Source: an uncultured Granulosicoccaceae bacterium (GTDB lineage: Bacteria; Pseudomonadota; Gammaproteobacteria; Granulosicoccales; Granulosicoccaceae). From it: a DNA stretch of 33,203 nucleotides. The stretch covers positions 1-33,203 of the forward strand of contig CALHNS010000106.1 of NCBI GenBank assembly GCA_938035125.1, given 5' to 3'. Position 1 is the stretch's first letter. Each line of letters opens with the position of its first letter. Below the pieces are notes generated by a model. It saw nothing but the letters and a program-made list of their open reading frames with translations, was not told the origin of the DNA and made no database searches. The position numbers and the translations under genes are program-made. Shown in pieces: positions 18,530 through 26,044 of this stretch.

Positions 18530-18802
18530 ATGCCAGCTGATGCGTTAGTTTTGATGTTACTGATTGGTATCGTCTTTGGCGGTGTGGCAGCGGTTGTGCT
18601 GCGCGGCCGTAAAACCGTTTTTGTTGTCAATATTTTGCTGGGTATTATTGGTGCATCGCTGGGTGCATTTTTCCCACTATTAGTGGGTCAAGCTAATGTC
18701 GTTGATGTCAGTACTCCTAGTTACTTATTAAGAGCCTTAGGCGGATCCTTCGTGTTGGTTCTCATAGCCAGCTTATTTCGATCTGCAAAACCCGGGGATT
18801 AA
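18530..18802 (+). CDS. GlsB/YeaQ/YmgE-type small membrane protein
   Basis: The 90-aa protein has three hydrophobic helices (ALVLMLLIGIVFGGVAAVVL, VFVVNILLGIIGASLGAFFPLL, YLLRALGGSFVLVLIASLF) separated by short loops. This is the size and pattern of transglycosylase-associated/GlsB stress-response membrane proteins, although the usual Gly-rich first helix is somewhat divergent. ATG 18530 is preferred over a TTG seven codons upstream. It ends 5 bases before the enoyl-CoA isomerase gene and is probably cotranscribed with it. Confidence 0.7.
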   Translation: MPADALVLMLLIGIVFGGVAAVVLRGRKTVFVVNILLGIIGASLGAFFPLLVGQANVVDVSTPSYLLRALGGSFVLVLIASLFRSAKPGD

Positions 18803-18807
18803 TCACT

Positions 18808-19596
18808 ATGGCACTAACCGATCGCAGTTTTGAAGACTTACTGGTTGCAGAATCCGCAGGCGTTGCCACGATTACACTCAATCGGCCAGATAAGTTAAAC
18901 AGCTTCACCGCAAAACTTCACGCAAGCTTATTAGATGTTCTACAAACTGCCGACGGCGATCCCAACATTCGCTGCGTGGTGATTACAGGCGCAGGTAAGG
19001 GTTTTTGCGCAGGCCAGGATCTTGGCGACCTTGACATGAATAATCTTCAAGACGTGCTAGAAAAACAGTACAACCCCCTACTTCGCCAAATTGCTGGAAT
19101 GCAAAAACCAATTATCGCTGCTGTGAACGGCGTGGCCGCAGGCGCAGGTGCAAACGTTGCCTTGAACTGCGACATAGTTATAGCGGCACATTCTGCAAAA
19201 TTTATTCAATCGTTTAGCCAAATCGGCTTGGTGCCTGACGGCGGTGGCAGCTGGATTCTTCCACGGCTTATTGGCCAGGCACGCGCAATGGCGCTGGCGC
19301 TAACCGCAGAGCCTGTAAAAGCCGATGCCGCCGCTGATATGGGAATGATTTATAAATCGGTTGAAGACAAACAACTTCAAGTGGTGGTGGGTGAATTGGC
19401 TGGCACTCTGGCTCAGATGCCCACGACCGCATTGGCACTGATTCGTAACATGATGCGTCAAAGTTCCACCAATACTCTCGATCAACAACTGAACTTAGAA
19501 CGAGACTTCCAACACGCTGCCAGTAAAACCAGCGATTTCAAGGAAGGTGTGGATGCTTTTTTGCATAAACGTAAACCTATCTACACCGGTAGGTAA
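18808..19596 (+). CDS. Enoyl-CoA hydratase/isomerase, PaaG-like
   Basis: This is a 262-aa crotonase-fold protein. It follows E. coli PaaG almost block for block: TLNRPDKLNSF, CVVITGAGKGFCAGQDL (oxyanion hole), VNGVAAGAGANVALNCDIVIAAHSAKF, QIGLVPDGGGSWILPR with the catalytic acidic residue in LVPDGGG, QLNLERDFQ and a C-terminal helix ending KPIYTGR. PaaG converts 1,2-epoxyphenylacetyl-CoA to oxepin-CoA or isomerises enoyl-CoA double bonds. No other phenylacetate genes are in the window, so a general beta-oxidation isomerase role is as likely. It is probably in an operon with the small membrane protein before it. Confidence 0.85.
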   Translation: MALTDRSFEDLLVAESAGVATITLNRPDKLNSFTAKLHASLLDVLQTADGDPNIRCVVITGAGKGFCAGQDLGDLDMNNLQDVLEKQYNPLLRQIAGMQKPIIAAVNGVAAGAGANVALNCDIVIAAHSAKFIQSFSQIGLVPDGGGSWILPRLIGQARAMALALTAEPVKADAAADMGMIYKSVEDKQLQVVVGELAGTLAQMPTTALALIRNMMRQSSTNTLDQQLNLERDFQHAASKTSDFKEGVDAFLHKRKPIYTGR

Positions 19597-19712
19597 TAGG
19601 GCATAAAACGAGCTGTTTAGTGACACACCATCCCAAAATCGTGACGCCGCACCAATTATGGTGAAACCTTGTCGCTGCGGTGTCTGCACGTGTCGCAAGA
19701 ATGCCGAACAAA

Positions 19713-19743
19713 TTCCGTTAAAGCTCGTATTCCTCAATATACT
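19713..19743 (+). promoter_or_regulatory. Weak candidate promoter of the corrinoid operon
   Basis: TATACT at 19738-19743 resembles a sigma-70 -10 box. The best -35 match, TTCCGT at 19713-19718, is poor and 19 bases away. Transcription from here would give a leader of about 35 nt. The 188-base gap after the isomerase gene makes an independent promoter likely, but this exact site is tentative. Confidence 0.25.
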
Positions 19744-19767
19744 CCCGTTGTAAAGAAAAACAGATAA

Positions 19768-19783
19768 GTCTGGAGACCTAGAC
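19768..19783 (+). promoter_or_regulatory. Ribosome-binding site inside a short palindrome
   Basis: GTCT-GGAGACCT-AGAC ends one base before the ATG at 19785. It contains the GGAG Shine-Dalgarno sequence 9 bases ahead of the start. The outer GTCT/AGAC arms could pair and hide the GGAG, so translation of the first gene in the operon might be modulated. The stem is only 4 bp, so the effect may be small. Confidence 0.35.
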
Positions 19784-19784
19784 G

Positions 19785-20492
19785 ATGAGCGACCAAGATA
19801 ACTTCGACGATGAAGAAGACATCATCCTTGATGAGCTGAATGATGAAGAGCTTGTTGAGCAAATGCACGATGACTTGTACAACGGCTTAAACGAAGAAAT
19901 TATCGAAGGCACCAACATTCTTCTTAAGCGTGGTTGGGGTGCTGACAAAGTACTTAACGATGCCTTGGTTGAAGGTATGCGAATCGTCGGTATCGATTTC
20001 CGCGATGGCATCCTATTCGTACCCGAAGTACTCATGGCGGCCAATGCGATGAAAGGCGGCATGGCCATATTGAGACCGCTACTGGCTGAAACCGGTGCAG
20101 AATCCATTGGCAAGGTAGTCATTGGAACGGTGAAAGGCGATATCCATGACATCGGTAAGAACTTAGTGGGCATGATGCTAGAAGGTGCCGGTTTTGAAGT
20201 GATTGATATTGGTATCAACAATCCGGTTGAAGACTACTTAGCGGCATTGGAAGAACACAAGCCCGATATTTTGGGAATGTCTGCCCTATTGACCACCACC
20301 ATGCCTTACATGAAAGTGGTTATCGACACCTTGAAAGAGCAAGGGCTTCGTAACGACTTTATCGTGCTTGTGGGCGGTGCTCCATTGAACGAAGAGTTCG
20401 GTGATGCCATTGGTGCCGATGCTTATTGCCGCGACGCAGCAGTTGCTGTTGAAACCGCAAAAAGCATGATCGCTGAACGTCGCGCCAGCTGA
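19785..20492 (+). CDS. Corrinoid (cobalamin-binding) methyl-carrier protein
   Basis: The 235-aa protein has the two-domain form of MtbC/MtaC/MetH-type carriers. A helical cap (about residues 30-105: EEIIEGTNILLKRGWGADKVL, LFVPEVLMAANAM) precedes a Rossmann-like cobalamin domain. The base-off motif is DIHDIG (Asp119, His121, Gly124), where His121 would be the lower cobalt ligand. SAL at 166-168 and VGG at 196-198 complete the binding pocket. It shuttles a methyl group on cob(I)alamin between methyltransferases. Oddly, the first 31 residues are extremely acidic (15 Asp/Glu, no Lys/Arg). It is first in a tight seven-gene run with DUF1638, MetV/MetF-like proteins, a pterin methyltransferase and a corrinoid activase. 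Confidence 0.93.
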   Translation: MSDQDNFDDEEDIILDELNDEELVEQMHDDLYNGLNEEIIEGTNILLKRGWGADKVLNDALVEGMRIVGIDFRDGILFVPEVLMAANAMKGGMAILRPLLAETGAESIGKVVIGTVKGDIHDIGKNLVGMMLEGAGFEVIDIGINNPVEDYLAALEEHKPDILGMSALLTTTMPYMKVVIDTLKEQGLRNDFIVLVGGAPLNEEFGDAIGADAYCRDAAVAVETAKSMIAERRAS

Positions 20493-20496
20493 TGAC

Positions 20497-21102
20497 ATGT
20501 CGGCCGATAAAACCACACTGGTCATTGCTTGTGGTGCGATAGCACACGAACTGGTTGCTGTGGTCGAGGCGAATAATCTCGACCACATCGACATCCAGTG
20601 TTTGCCAGCTGAGTGGCACAACACGCCTGATAAAATTGCCCCAGGTGTTGATAACCTTCTTACCGAACGCTTACCCGATTACCAATCCGCCTATGTTGCT
20701 TATGCCGATTGCGGCACGGGTGGTCATCTTGATACTGTTCTTGAAAAGCATCAGGTTCAGCGCTTACCTGGCGCTCACTGTTATGCTTTTTTCACAGGCC
20801 AAGAAACATTCGACGAACTGGCTGAAGATGAGCTTGGCACGTTTTATCTCACCGATTATCTGGCGTTAAATTTTGATCGATTGATTTTTTGTGGGCTGGG
20901 TATCGATCGGTATCCAGAACTCATGAGTACCTACTTCGGCCATTACAAAAAAATGTTGTATCTGGCGCAATTTGATAACCCCGATGCGCTTAGCGCAGCT
21001 CAAGAAGCGGCAGCAAGCTTGAAACTCCCGCTTGAAGTTCATCGCACTGGCTTAAAACCTTTTGAAAGTGCGTTAGCTGGAATTCCTGTTCGGGCTCAAT
21101 AA
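20497..21102 (+). CDS. DUF1638 domain protein of the corrinoid operon
   Basis: This 201-aa cytoplasmic protein has no signal peptide or membrane segment. It starts TTLVIACGAIAHELVAVVEANNLDHIDIQCLPAEWHNTPDKIAPGV, the typical opening of the DUF1638 family. It has a conserved GxAH near the start, a YADCGTGGHLD segment, a single CYAFFTG segment and LPGAHCYAFF. Cysteines at CGAIAH, QCLPAEWHN, DCGTGG and AHCYAFF with nearby His and Glu residues could bind metal or cobalamin, but this is inference. DUF1638 genes recur beside corrinoid proteins in many genomes. Its stop-to-start spacing from the carrier gene is 4 bases. I recall a genetic link of DUF1638 to B12-dependent methionine synthesis in Roseobacter-group bacteria, but the biochemical role is unknown. 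Confidence 0.85.
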   Translation: MSADKTTLVIACGAIAHELVAVVEANNLDHIDIQCLPAEWHNTPDKIAPGVDNLLTERLPDYQSAYVAYADCGTGGHLDTVLEKHQVQRLPGAHCYAFFTGQETFDELAEDELGTFYLTDYLALNFDRLIFCGLGIDRYPELMSTYFGHYKKMLYLAQFDNPDALSAAQEAAASLKLPLEVHRTGLKPFESALAGIPVRAQ

Positions 21103-21121
21103 GGCATAACGGTGATAAAAC

Positions 21122-21433
21122 ATGGCTGAACTAATCAAAATCTATTGGCGTGACATCCCGTCTCAGGTGATGGCAAAACAGGGCCGCAAAGCCGAAAGAG
21201 TGATGTTATCGTCGCGCTTTCAAGAAGGCATCGATCGGGCCGCCATGCGCGCGGGCAAAGGCACATCCGATGCGTACATGGAAGACTGGGTTCGTAAACG
21301 CGAACCTTGTGATGGCGACATGAAGGCAGCGGCTGAAGCTGCAGCGGCTGAATTAGAAGCAGCCTTTACCGACGAGCAATTAGAAGCCTTAGTGAAGGCG
21401 AAAGGGCTTGTTGAAAACTTAAAGCCTGAGTAA
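21122..21433 (+). CDS. Small 'virulence factor' family protein of the corrinoid operon
   Basis: The 103-aa soluble protein begins MAELIKIYWRDIPSQVMAKQGRKAERVMLSSRFQEGIDRAAMRAGK, a pattern I recognise from the family labelled 'Virulence_fact'. That name is historical and gives no function. The second half is a predicted helix with an Ala/Glu-rich run (MKAAAEAAAAELEAAFTDEQLEALVKAKGL). No catalytic or metal-binding motif is evident; there is a single Cys (REPCDGD). It lies between DUF1638 and the MetV-like gene with gaps of 19 and 8 bases, so it is surely cotranscribed, and a subunit or assembly role in methyl transfer is plausible. Confidence 0.75.
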   Translation: MAELIKIYWRDIPSQVMAKQGRKAERVMLSSRFQEGIDRAAMRAGKGTSDAYMEDWVRKREPCDGDMKAAAEAAAAELEAAFTDEQLEALVKAKGLVENLKPE

Positions 21434-21441
21434 GAAAGCCT

Positions 21442-21921
21442 GTGTATAAGATCAGATTATGGGCTGTTAGCAACGCACGTTTAATGGAAAAAACGTATGC
21501 AGCGGTTGAAAAAACGCTCATTGCGGCTGCACCTATTTTGAAAAAAATTGGCTACGAACGTTTAGACAAACCTGTGGCAGCCGTTGAAAAAGTGGTTAAA
21601 GGTGTTTTATTCGATTGCCAAATGTGCGGTCAATGCGCGCTGAGTTCCACTGGTATGTCTTGCCCTATGAATTGCCCGAAAACGATTCGTAACGGCCCTT
21701 GCGGTGGTGTGCGTGCTGATGGGTTTTGTGAAGTAAAACCTGAGATGCGTTGTGTTTGGGTGGAAGGCTTTGCTGGCAGTCAACGCATGAAAGAAGGCGG
21801 TGACATAAAAGTGGTTCAATTCGCTGTTGATCATCGTTTAAAAGGTAAATCTTCTTGGCTTCGCGTGGTGCAAGAGAAAACGGCCAGCGATGAAGATGCT
21901 GCCGCCGGAGCTAAATCATGA
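21442..21921 (+). CDS. MetV-like Cys-rich partner of methylenetetrahydrofolate reductase
   Basis: This 159-aa protein starts at GTG 21442. An N-terminal helical part (RLMEKTYAAVEKTLIAAAPILKKIGYERLDKPVAAVEKVVKGVLFDC) leads to a dense Cys domain with cysteines at residues 59, 62, 65, 74, 78, 87, 96 and 104, including CQMCGQC and GPCGG. This is the 'MTHFR C-terminal' zinc/iron-sulfur domain found in MetV of acetogens, where MetV and MetF form the ferredoxin- or NADH-linked reductase. Its stop overlaps the next gene's ATG (ATGA), so the two subunits are coupled in translation as expected for a complex. Whether the metal is Zn or Fe-S cannot be seen. Residues after about 125 form a basic and then acidic tail. 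Confidence 0.85.
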   Translation: MYKIRLWAVSNARLMEKTYAAVEKTLIAAAPILKKIGYERLDKPVAAVEKVVKGVLFDCQMCGQCALSSTGMSCPMNCPKTIRNGPCGGVRADGFCEVKPEMRCVWVEGFAGSQRMKEGGDIKVVQFAVDHRLKGKSSWLRVVQEKTASDEDAAAGAKS

Positions 21922-22958
21922 ATCCTTCGCGTTACGAAGATGAACCCGTTCCAGGTTATCCCCTACCGATACGCCCAGGCCACAGTTCTCCAGGCCGATT
22001 GGAAAGAGTGCTGCGCGATGGGCACTTTGCCGTTACCAGTGAACTGGCACCACCTGATTCTGCTGACCCCAATGAAGTATATGAACGCGCCCGATTATTC
22101 GATGGCTATGTGGATGCGATAAACGCAACCGATGGCAGCGGTGCGCACTGCCACATGGGAAGCCTTGCGGTGTGTTCTTTGTTAACCCGCTTAGGCTATG
22201 CGCTTATTATGCAAATCTCTTGTCGGGATAAAAATCGCATTGCCATCCAAGGCGATATTTTAGGTGGCGCCGCTATGGGCGTGTGCAACATGTTAATGCT
22301 CTCTGGCGATGGCGTTCAAACGGGTGATCACCCCCAAGCAAAACCCGTATTCGATTTAGATTGCATGTCATTGTTAGAGATCGCTAAGACCATGCGAGAC
22401 GACGGTACGTTTCAAAGTGGTCGTAAGCTAACCAGTAACCCTCGCGTGTTTTTAGGCGCTGCGGCCAACCCATTTGTTGAGCCGTTCGATTGGCGTCCGC
22501 AACGTTTAGCTAAGAAAGTGGCCGCCGGTGCGCAATTCGTTCAAACCCAATATTGCTACGACATCGATCGTTTACAACGTTACATGCAAGCGGTGCGTGA
22601 TATGGGCCTTGAAAAGAAAGTCTTCATTCTTGTTGGCGTAGGCCCATTAGCTTCTGCACGCGCAGCAGAATTCATTCGCAGTAACGTACCCGGTGTGTAC
22701 ATCCCCGATGCCATTATTGATCGTTTGAAAGGTGCAGATGATCAAAAGGCTGAAGGCTTAAACATCTGCATTGAAATGATGCAACAAATTAGAGAAATTG
22801 AGGGTGTAGCGGGCGTCCACGTTATGGCCTATCGACAAGAAAAACACGTACCAGAAATAGTTGAACGTTCTGGTGTGTTAGAGGGACGAACTCCTTGGCA
22901 CCCAAGTAGCTACACAGGCGATGCCACCGTGCAACAACAACTGGATTCAAACGCATGA
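21918..22958 (+). CDS. Methylenetetrahydrofolate reductase (MetF-like)
   Basis: The 346-aa TIM-barrel flavoprotein interconverts 5,10-methylene-THF and 5-methyl-THF. It has GHFAVTSELAPPDSADPNEVYERA (with the family's catalytic Glu in SELAPP), VDAINATDGSGAHCHMGSLA, the FAD-site segment QISCRDKNRIAIQGDILGGAAMGVCNMLMLSGD, GAQFVQTQYCYDIDRLQRYM and VGVGPLASARAAEFIRSNVPGVYIP. It is nearer the acetogen/methylotroph MetF type that works with MetV than to E. coli MetF, which lacks such a partner. ATGA overlaps exist at both ends, with the MetV-like gene and the methyltransferase gene. The direction in vivo (reduction for methionine or oxidation of methyl groups) is not set by sequence. Confidence 0.9.
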   Translation: MNPSRYEDEPVPGYPLPIRPGHSSPGRLERVLRDGHFAVTSELAPPDSADPNEVYERARLFDGYVDAINATDGSGAHCHMGSLAVCSLLTRLGYALIMQISCRDKNRIAIQGDILGGAAMGVCNMLMLSGDGVQTGDHPQAKPVFDLDCMSLLEIAKTMRDDGTFQSGRKLTSNPRVFLGAAANPFVEPFDWRPQRLAKKVAAGAQFVQTQYCYDIDRLQRYMQAVRDMGLEKKVFILVGVGPLASARAAEFIRSNVPGVYIPDAIIDRLKGADDQKAEGLNICIEMMQQIREIEGVAGVHVMAYRQEKHVPEIVERSGVLEGRTPWHPSSYTGDATVQQQLDSNA

Positions 22959-23860
22959 CCGATACGATTATCAGCTCGGCCAATAAAGAACACATCATCG
23001 GTGATGATCGCCCGTTCACAATCATTGGCGAACGTATAAACCCTACTGGCCGAAAAATTCTGGCTGAAGAAATGAAAGCCGGTGATTTTAGTCGTGTTGA
23101 AGCCGACGCACTTGCACAAGTCGCCGCTGGCGCTCAAATGCTAGACGTCAACGCAGGCATTCCCTTAGCCGATGAGCCTGCACTATTAGCAAAAGCAATA
23201 AAGCTTGTTCAATCGATCACCGATGTGCCCTTATCTATCGACTCATCCATCATCGAAGCACTTGAAGCAGGCCTTGCCGTATACGAAGGCAAAGCGCTGG
23301 TGAATTCGGTTACCGGTGAAGATGAAGTGATGGAACGTGTGTTGCCGTTAGTGGCAAAACATAAGGCTGCGGTTGTGGCAATTTCAAACGATGAAACCGG
23401 TATTTCTGAAGATCCGAATGAACGCTTTAAAGTGGCAAAGAAAATTGTGGAACGCGCAGCCGATCATGGCATTCCACACAGTGATATCGTTATCGACCCC
23501 TTAGTGATGCCTATAGGTGCAATGCGTTATGCAGGCCGTCAAGTGTTCGATATTTTGGAACGTATTCGCACAGAATTGAAATGCAACACCACCTGTGGTG
23601 CATCGAACGTAAGTTTCGGGCTGCCCCAACGCAACGGCATTAACGGCGCGTTCTTATCGATGTCTATCAGCGCGGGCATGACATCCGCTATCACTAATCC
23701 GGTGCACGAAGAAGTGATGCGTTCGGTTATGGCTGCAGACGTTCTCATGGGCAATGACCCAGACTGCTTAAACTGGATTCAAAAATACCGCGAACCCGCC
23801 GCTGAAGGTAGTGAAGGTGCACGCGGTCGACGTCAGACTAAGCGACGTCGTAAAACTTAA
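22955..23860 (+). CDS. Methyltetrahydrofolate:corrinoid methyltransferase (pterin-binding, AcsE/MtvX-like)
   Basis: The 301-aa TIM barrel of the pterin-binding family moves a methyl group between methyl-THF and a corrinoid protein. Motifs seen are IIGERINPTGRK (26-34), MLDVNAGIP (about 62-70), PLSIDSS with Asp96, LVNSVTGE, and CGASNVSFGLPQRNGIN (214-230). The SNVSFGLP block is typical of MeTr/MetH pterin domains. Length matches standalone AcsE-type enzymes plus a C-terminal tail. That tail (about 287-301) is strongly basic (GRRQTKRRRK), unlike usual MeTr proteins, and contrasts with the acidic N-terminus of the corrinoid carrier in the same operon. It is translationally coupled to the MetF-like gene. 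Confidence 0.92.
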   Translation: MTDTIISSANKEHIIGDDRPFTIIGERINPTGRKILAEEMKAGDFSRVEADALAQVAAGAQMLDVNAGIPLADEPALLAKAIKLVQSITDVPLSIDSSIIEALEAGLAVYEGKALVNSVTGEDEVMERVLPLVAKHKAAVVAISNDETGISEDPNERFKVAKKIVERAADHGIPHSDIVIDPLVMPIGAMRYAGRQVFDILERIRTELKCNTTCGASNVSFGLPQRNGINGAFLSMSISAGMTSAITNPVHEEVMRSVMAADVLMGNDPDCLNWIQKYREPAAEGSEGARGRRQTKRRRKT

Positions 23861-23887
23861 TTTGGTAACCCGGTGGCGATTTAACCC

Positions 23888-26035
23888 ATGAGCACAGCGA
23901 AAATAGTTTTCACACCGTCGGGTAAACGCGGTGAGTTCCCAATTGGCACTAAAGTGTTAGATGCGGCACGCTCATTGGGCGTAGACGTGGATTCTGTTTG
24001 TGGCGGCCGAGGCTTATGCGGTCGCTGCCAAGTGGTCCCCATGGTGGGCGAATTTCCAAAACACAACATCACCTGCACCGAAGCACACATCAGTGATGCC
24101 ACCAAAATGGAAGCGCGTTACCAGCGCATAAATGGCGACTTCGCCGAGAATCGCCGATTAAGTTGCCAAATGGAACTAACCGGTGACTTAGTGGTAGATG
24201 TTCCAGCCGATAGCCAAGTACACCGTCAAGTCATACGTAAAGAAGCGGATGCGATTGATATCAACATCAACCCCGCCGTTCGTCTGCACGTGGTGGATGT
24301 TCGAGAACCGGACATGCACGACCCCTCAGGTGACTTACGACGGCTAACCGATGCGCTGCGTGATGAATGGGAACTAGATGGCTTAAGGGCTGACCTTGGC
24401 TTAATGCACGGGTTGCAAAAAACACTGCGAGACGGTAACTGGCAAGTAACGGTTGCCGTTCACAACGAACAAGACATCATCGGCGTTTGGCCTGGCTTTA
24501 AACAAGATATCTTTGGTATTGCTATCGATGTGGGCTCCACCACCATTGCTGGGCACTTAACTAACCTTGTCACAGGCGATGTGGTTGCCAGCAGTGGTGC
24601 CATGAACCCACAAATTCGTTTTGGCGAAGACTTAATGAGTCGCGTCTCTTACGTAATGATGAACCCTGATGGCGATAAAGCCATGACGGATGCGGTGCGT
24701 ACTGCCATCAATGAATTGCTGGCCGATGTTGCTGAAAAAGCAGGCATCGAACTTAGCGATATTTTAGACATTACGTTTGTTGCCAACCCAGTTATGCATC
24801 ATCTATTGCTTGGCATTAATCCAGTGGAATTAGGCGGTGCACCGTTTGCACTCACCACCGATGAAGCCATGACCATCGATGCATCTGAATTGGACTTAAA
24901 AGCACACCGTAAAGCCAAGGCGTACCTTCTACCTTGCATCGCAGGTCATGTGGGCGCCGATACTGCTGGCGTTATCTTGGCTGAAGCCCCTGGCGAACAA
25001 GACGCCATGACCTTACTGGTGGATGTTGGCACCAACGCAGAAATTGTTTTAGGTAATCGCAATCGGCTGCTTGCCTGCTCAAGCCCCACAGGCCCAGCCT
25101 TTGAAGGCGCACAAATCAGTGGCGGCCAACGCGCCGCTCCTGGTGCGATAGAGCGTGTTCGCATTGATCGAGAAACCTTAGAGCCTAAGTTTCGCGTAAT
25201 CGGATCAGAGGTTTGGTCGGATGACCCCGCCTTTGCTGAATCCATTGAAGGCATAGGCGTTACCGGTATTTGCGGCTCTGGCATTATTGAAGTGGTGGCA
25301 GAGATGTTCCTAGCAGGCATTATTGATCACGACGGTGTGGTTCGAGGCGAATTAGCCAGTAAAAGTAGCCGCATTGAAGCTGATGATCGCACGTTCAGTT
25401 ATCGCTTATTCAACAGCGAAGAATTCTCATCGTTAAACGATGGAGTATCACCTTCGAATAGTTTAGCGGCCAATGACGAAACCCATAATGTCAGTGCAGG
25501 CAGCACACCTGATGATGGCAATCAAACCATGGGTGTGAACATTCGCATAACGCAAAACGATGTGAGGCAAATTCAACTGGCAAAAGCTGCGTTATATGCA
25601 GGCGTAAGATTATTAATGGATCGATTAGAAATTGATTCGGTTGAACGCATTCGATTGGCAGGCGCATTCGGTAGTCATATCGATGTAACTTACGCCATGG
25701 TGTTGGGCTTAATTCCCGACTGCAATTTAAATGAGGTAGCTTCTGCTGGAAACGCAGCTGGCAACGGCGCCCGCATCGCATTATTAGATAAAAACACACG
25801 TGGGCAAATTGAACAAACAGTGCGTGCGGTAGAAAAAGTAGAAACTGCTGTGGAGCCTGCCTTCCAAGCACACTTTGTTGATGCGATGGCCTTTCCTCAT
25901 AAAACGGCCGACTTTGCAGAATTGGCTAAAGTGATTGATCTTCCCCCGCGCCCAGCAGCGAGCACCAGTGATGAAGGAAAAAGCCGACGTCGTGGCCGAG
26001 CAGCGCGCAGGCGAGCTCGCCCTGCGTCCGAATAA
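23888..26035 (+). CDS. Reductive activator of corrinoid proteins (RACo/RamA-like, ferredoxin plus ASKHA ATPase)
   Basis: This 715-aa protein restores accidentally oxidised cob(II)alamin to cob(I)alamin with ATP. An N-terminal [2Fe-2S] ferredoxin domain has Cys38-x5-Cys44-x2-Cys47 and Cys93. A linker region (about 105-205) is followed by the ASKHA ATPase: phosphate-1 IAIDVGSTTIAGHL (211-224), phosphate-2 LLVDVGTNAEIVLG (376-389), CSSPTGPAFEGAQISGG, TGICGSGIIEVV (459-470) and the adenosine motif LAGAFGSHID (590-599). A Ser/Asn/Asp-rich low-complexity insert sits at about 510-548. The C-terminus is Arg-rich (SRRRGRAARRRARP). It is last in the corrinoid module, 27 bases after the methyltransferase, and its obvious client is the carrier at 19785. 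Confidence 0.93.
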   Translation: MSTAKIVFTPSGKRGEFPIGTKVLDAARSLGVDVDSVCGGRGLCGRCQVVPMVGEFPKHNITCTEAHISDATKMEARYQRINGDFAENRRLSCQMELTGDLVVDVPADSQVHRQVIRKEADAIDININPAVRLHVVDVREPDMHDPSGDLRRLTDALRDEWELDGLRADLGLMHGLQKTLRDGNWQVTVAVHNEQDIIGVWPGFKQDIFGIAIDVGSTTIAGHLTNLVTGDVVASSGAMNPQIRFGEDLMSRVSYVMMNPDGDKAMTDAVRTAINELLADVAEKAGIELSDILDITFVANPVMHHLLLGINPVELGGAPFALTTDEAMTIDASELDLKAHRKAKAYLLPCIAGHVGADTAGVILAEAPGEQDAMTLLVDVGTNAEIVLGNRNRLLACSSPTGPAFEGAQISGGQRAAPGAIERVRIDRETLEPKFRVIGSEVWSDDPAFAESIEGIGVTGICGSGIIEVVAEMFLAGIIDHDGVVRGELASKSSRIEADDRTFSYRLFNSEEFSSLNDGVSPSNSLAANDETHNVSAGSTPDDGNQTMGVNIRITQNDVRQIQLAKAALYAGVRLLMDRLEIDSVERIRLAGAFGSHIDVTYAMVLGLIPDCNLNEVASAGNAAGNGARIALLDKNTRGQIEQTVRAVEKVETAVEPAFQAHFVDAMAFPHKTADFAELAKVIDLPPRPAASTSDEGKSRRRGRAARRRARPASE

Positions 26036-26044
26036 CGCATTTTA

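Noticed and set aside
19495..19737. Minus-strand frame over the isomerase end and leader
   Set aside because: It overlaps the 3' end of a solid gene, has no homology I recognise and has no ribosome-binding site.
19597..19787. Cobalamin riboswitch ahead of the corrinoid operon
   Set aside because: Only a partial B12-box-like string next to the ATG is seen. The other conserved parts of the class, and room for the fold after the box, are absent.
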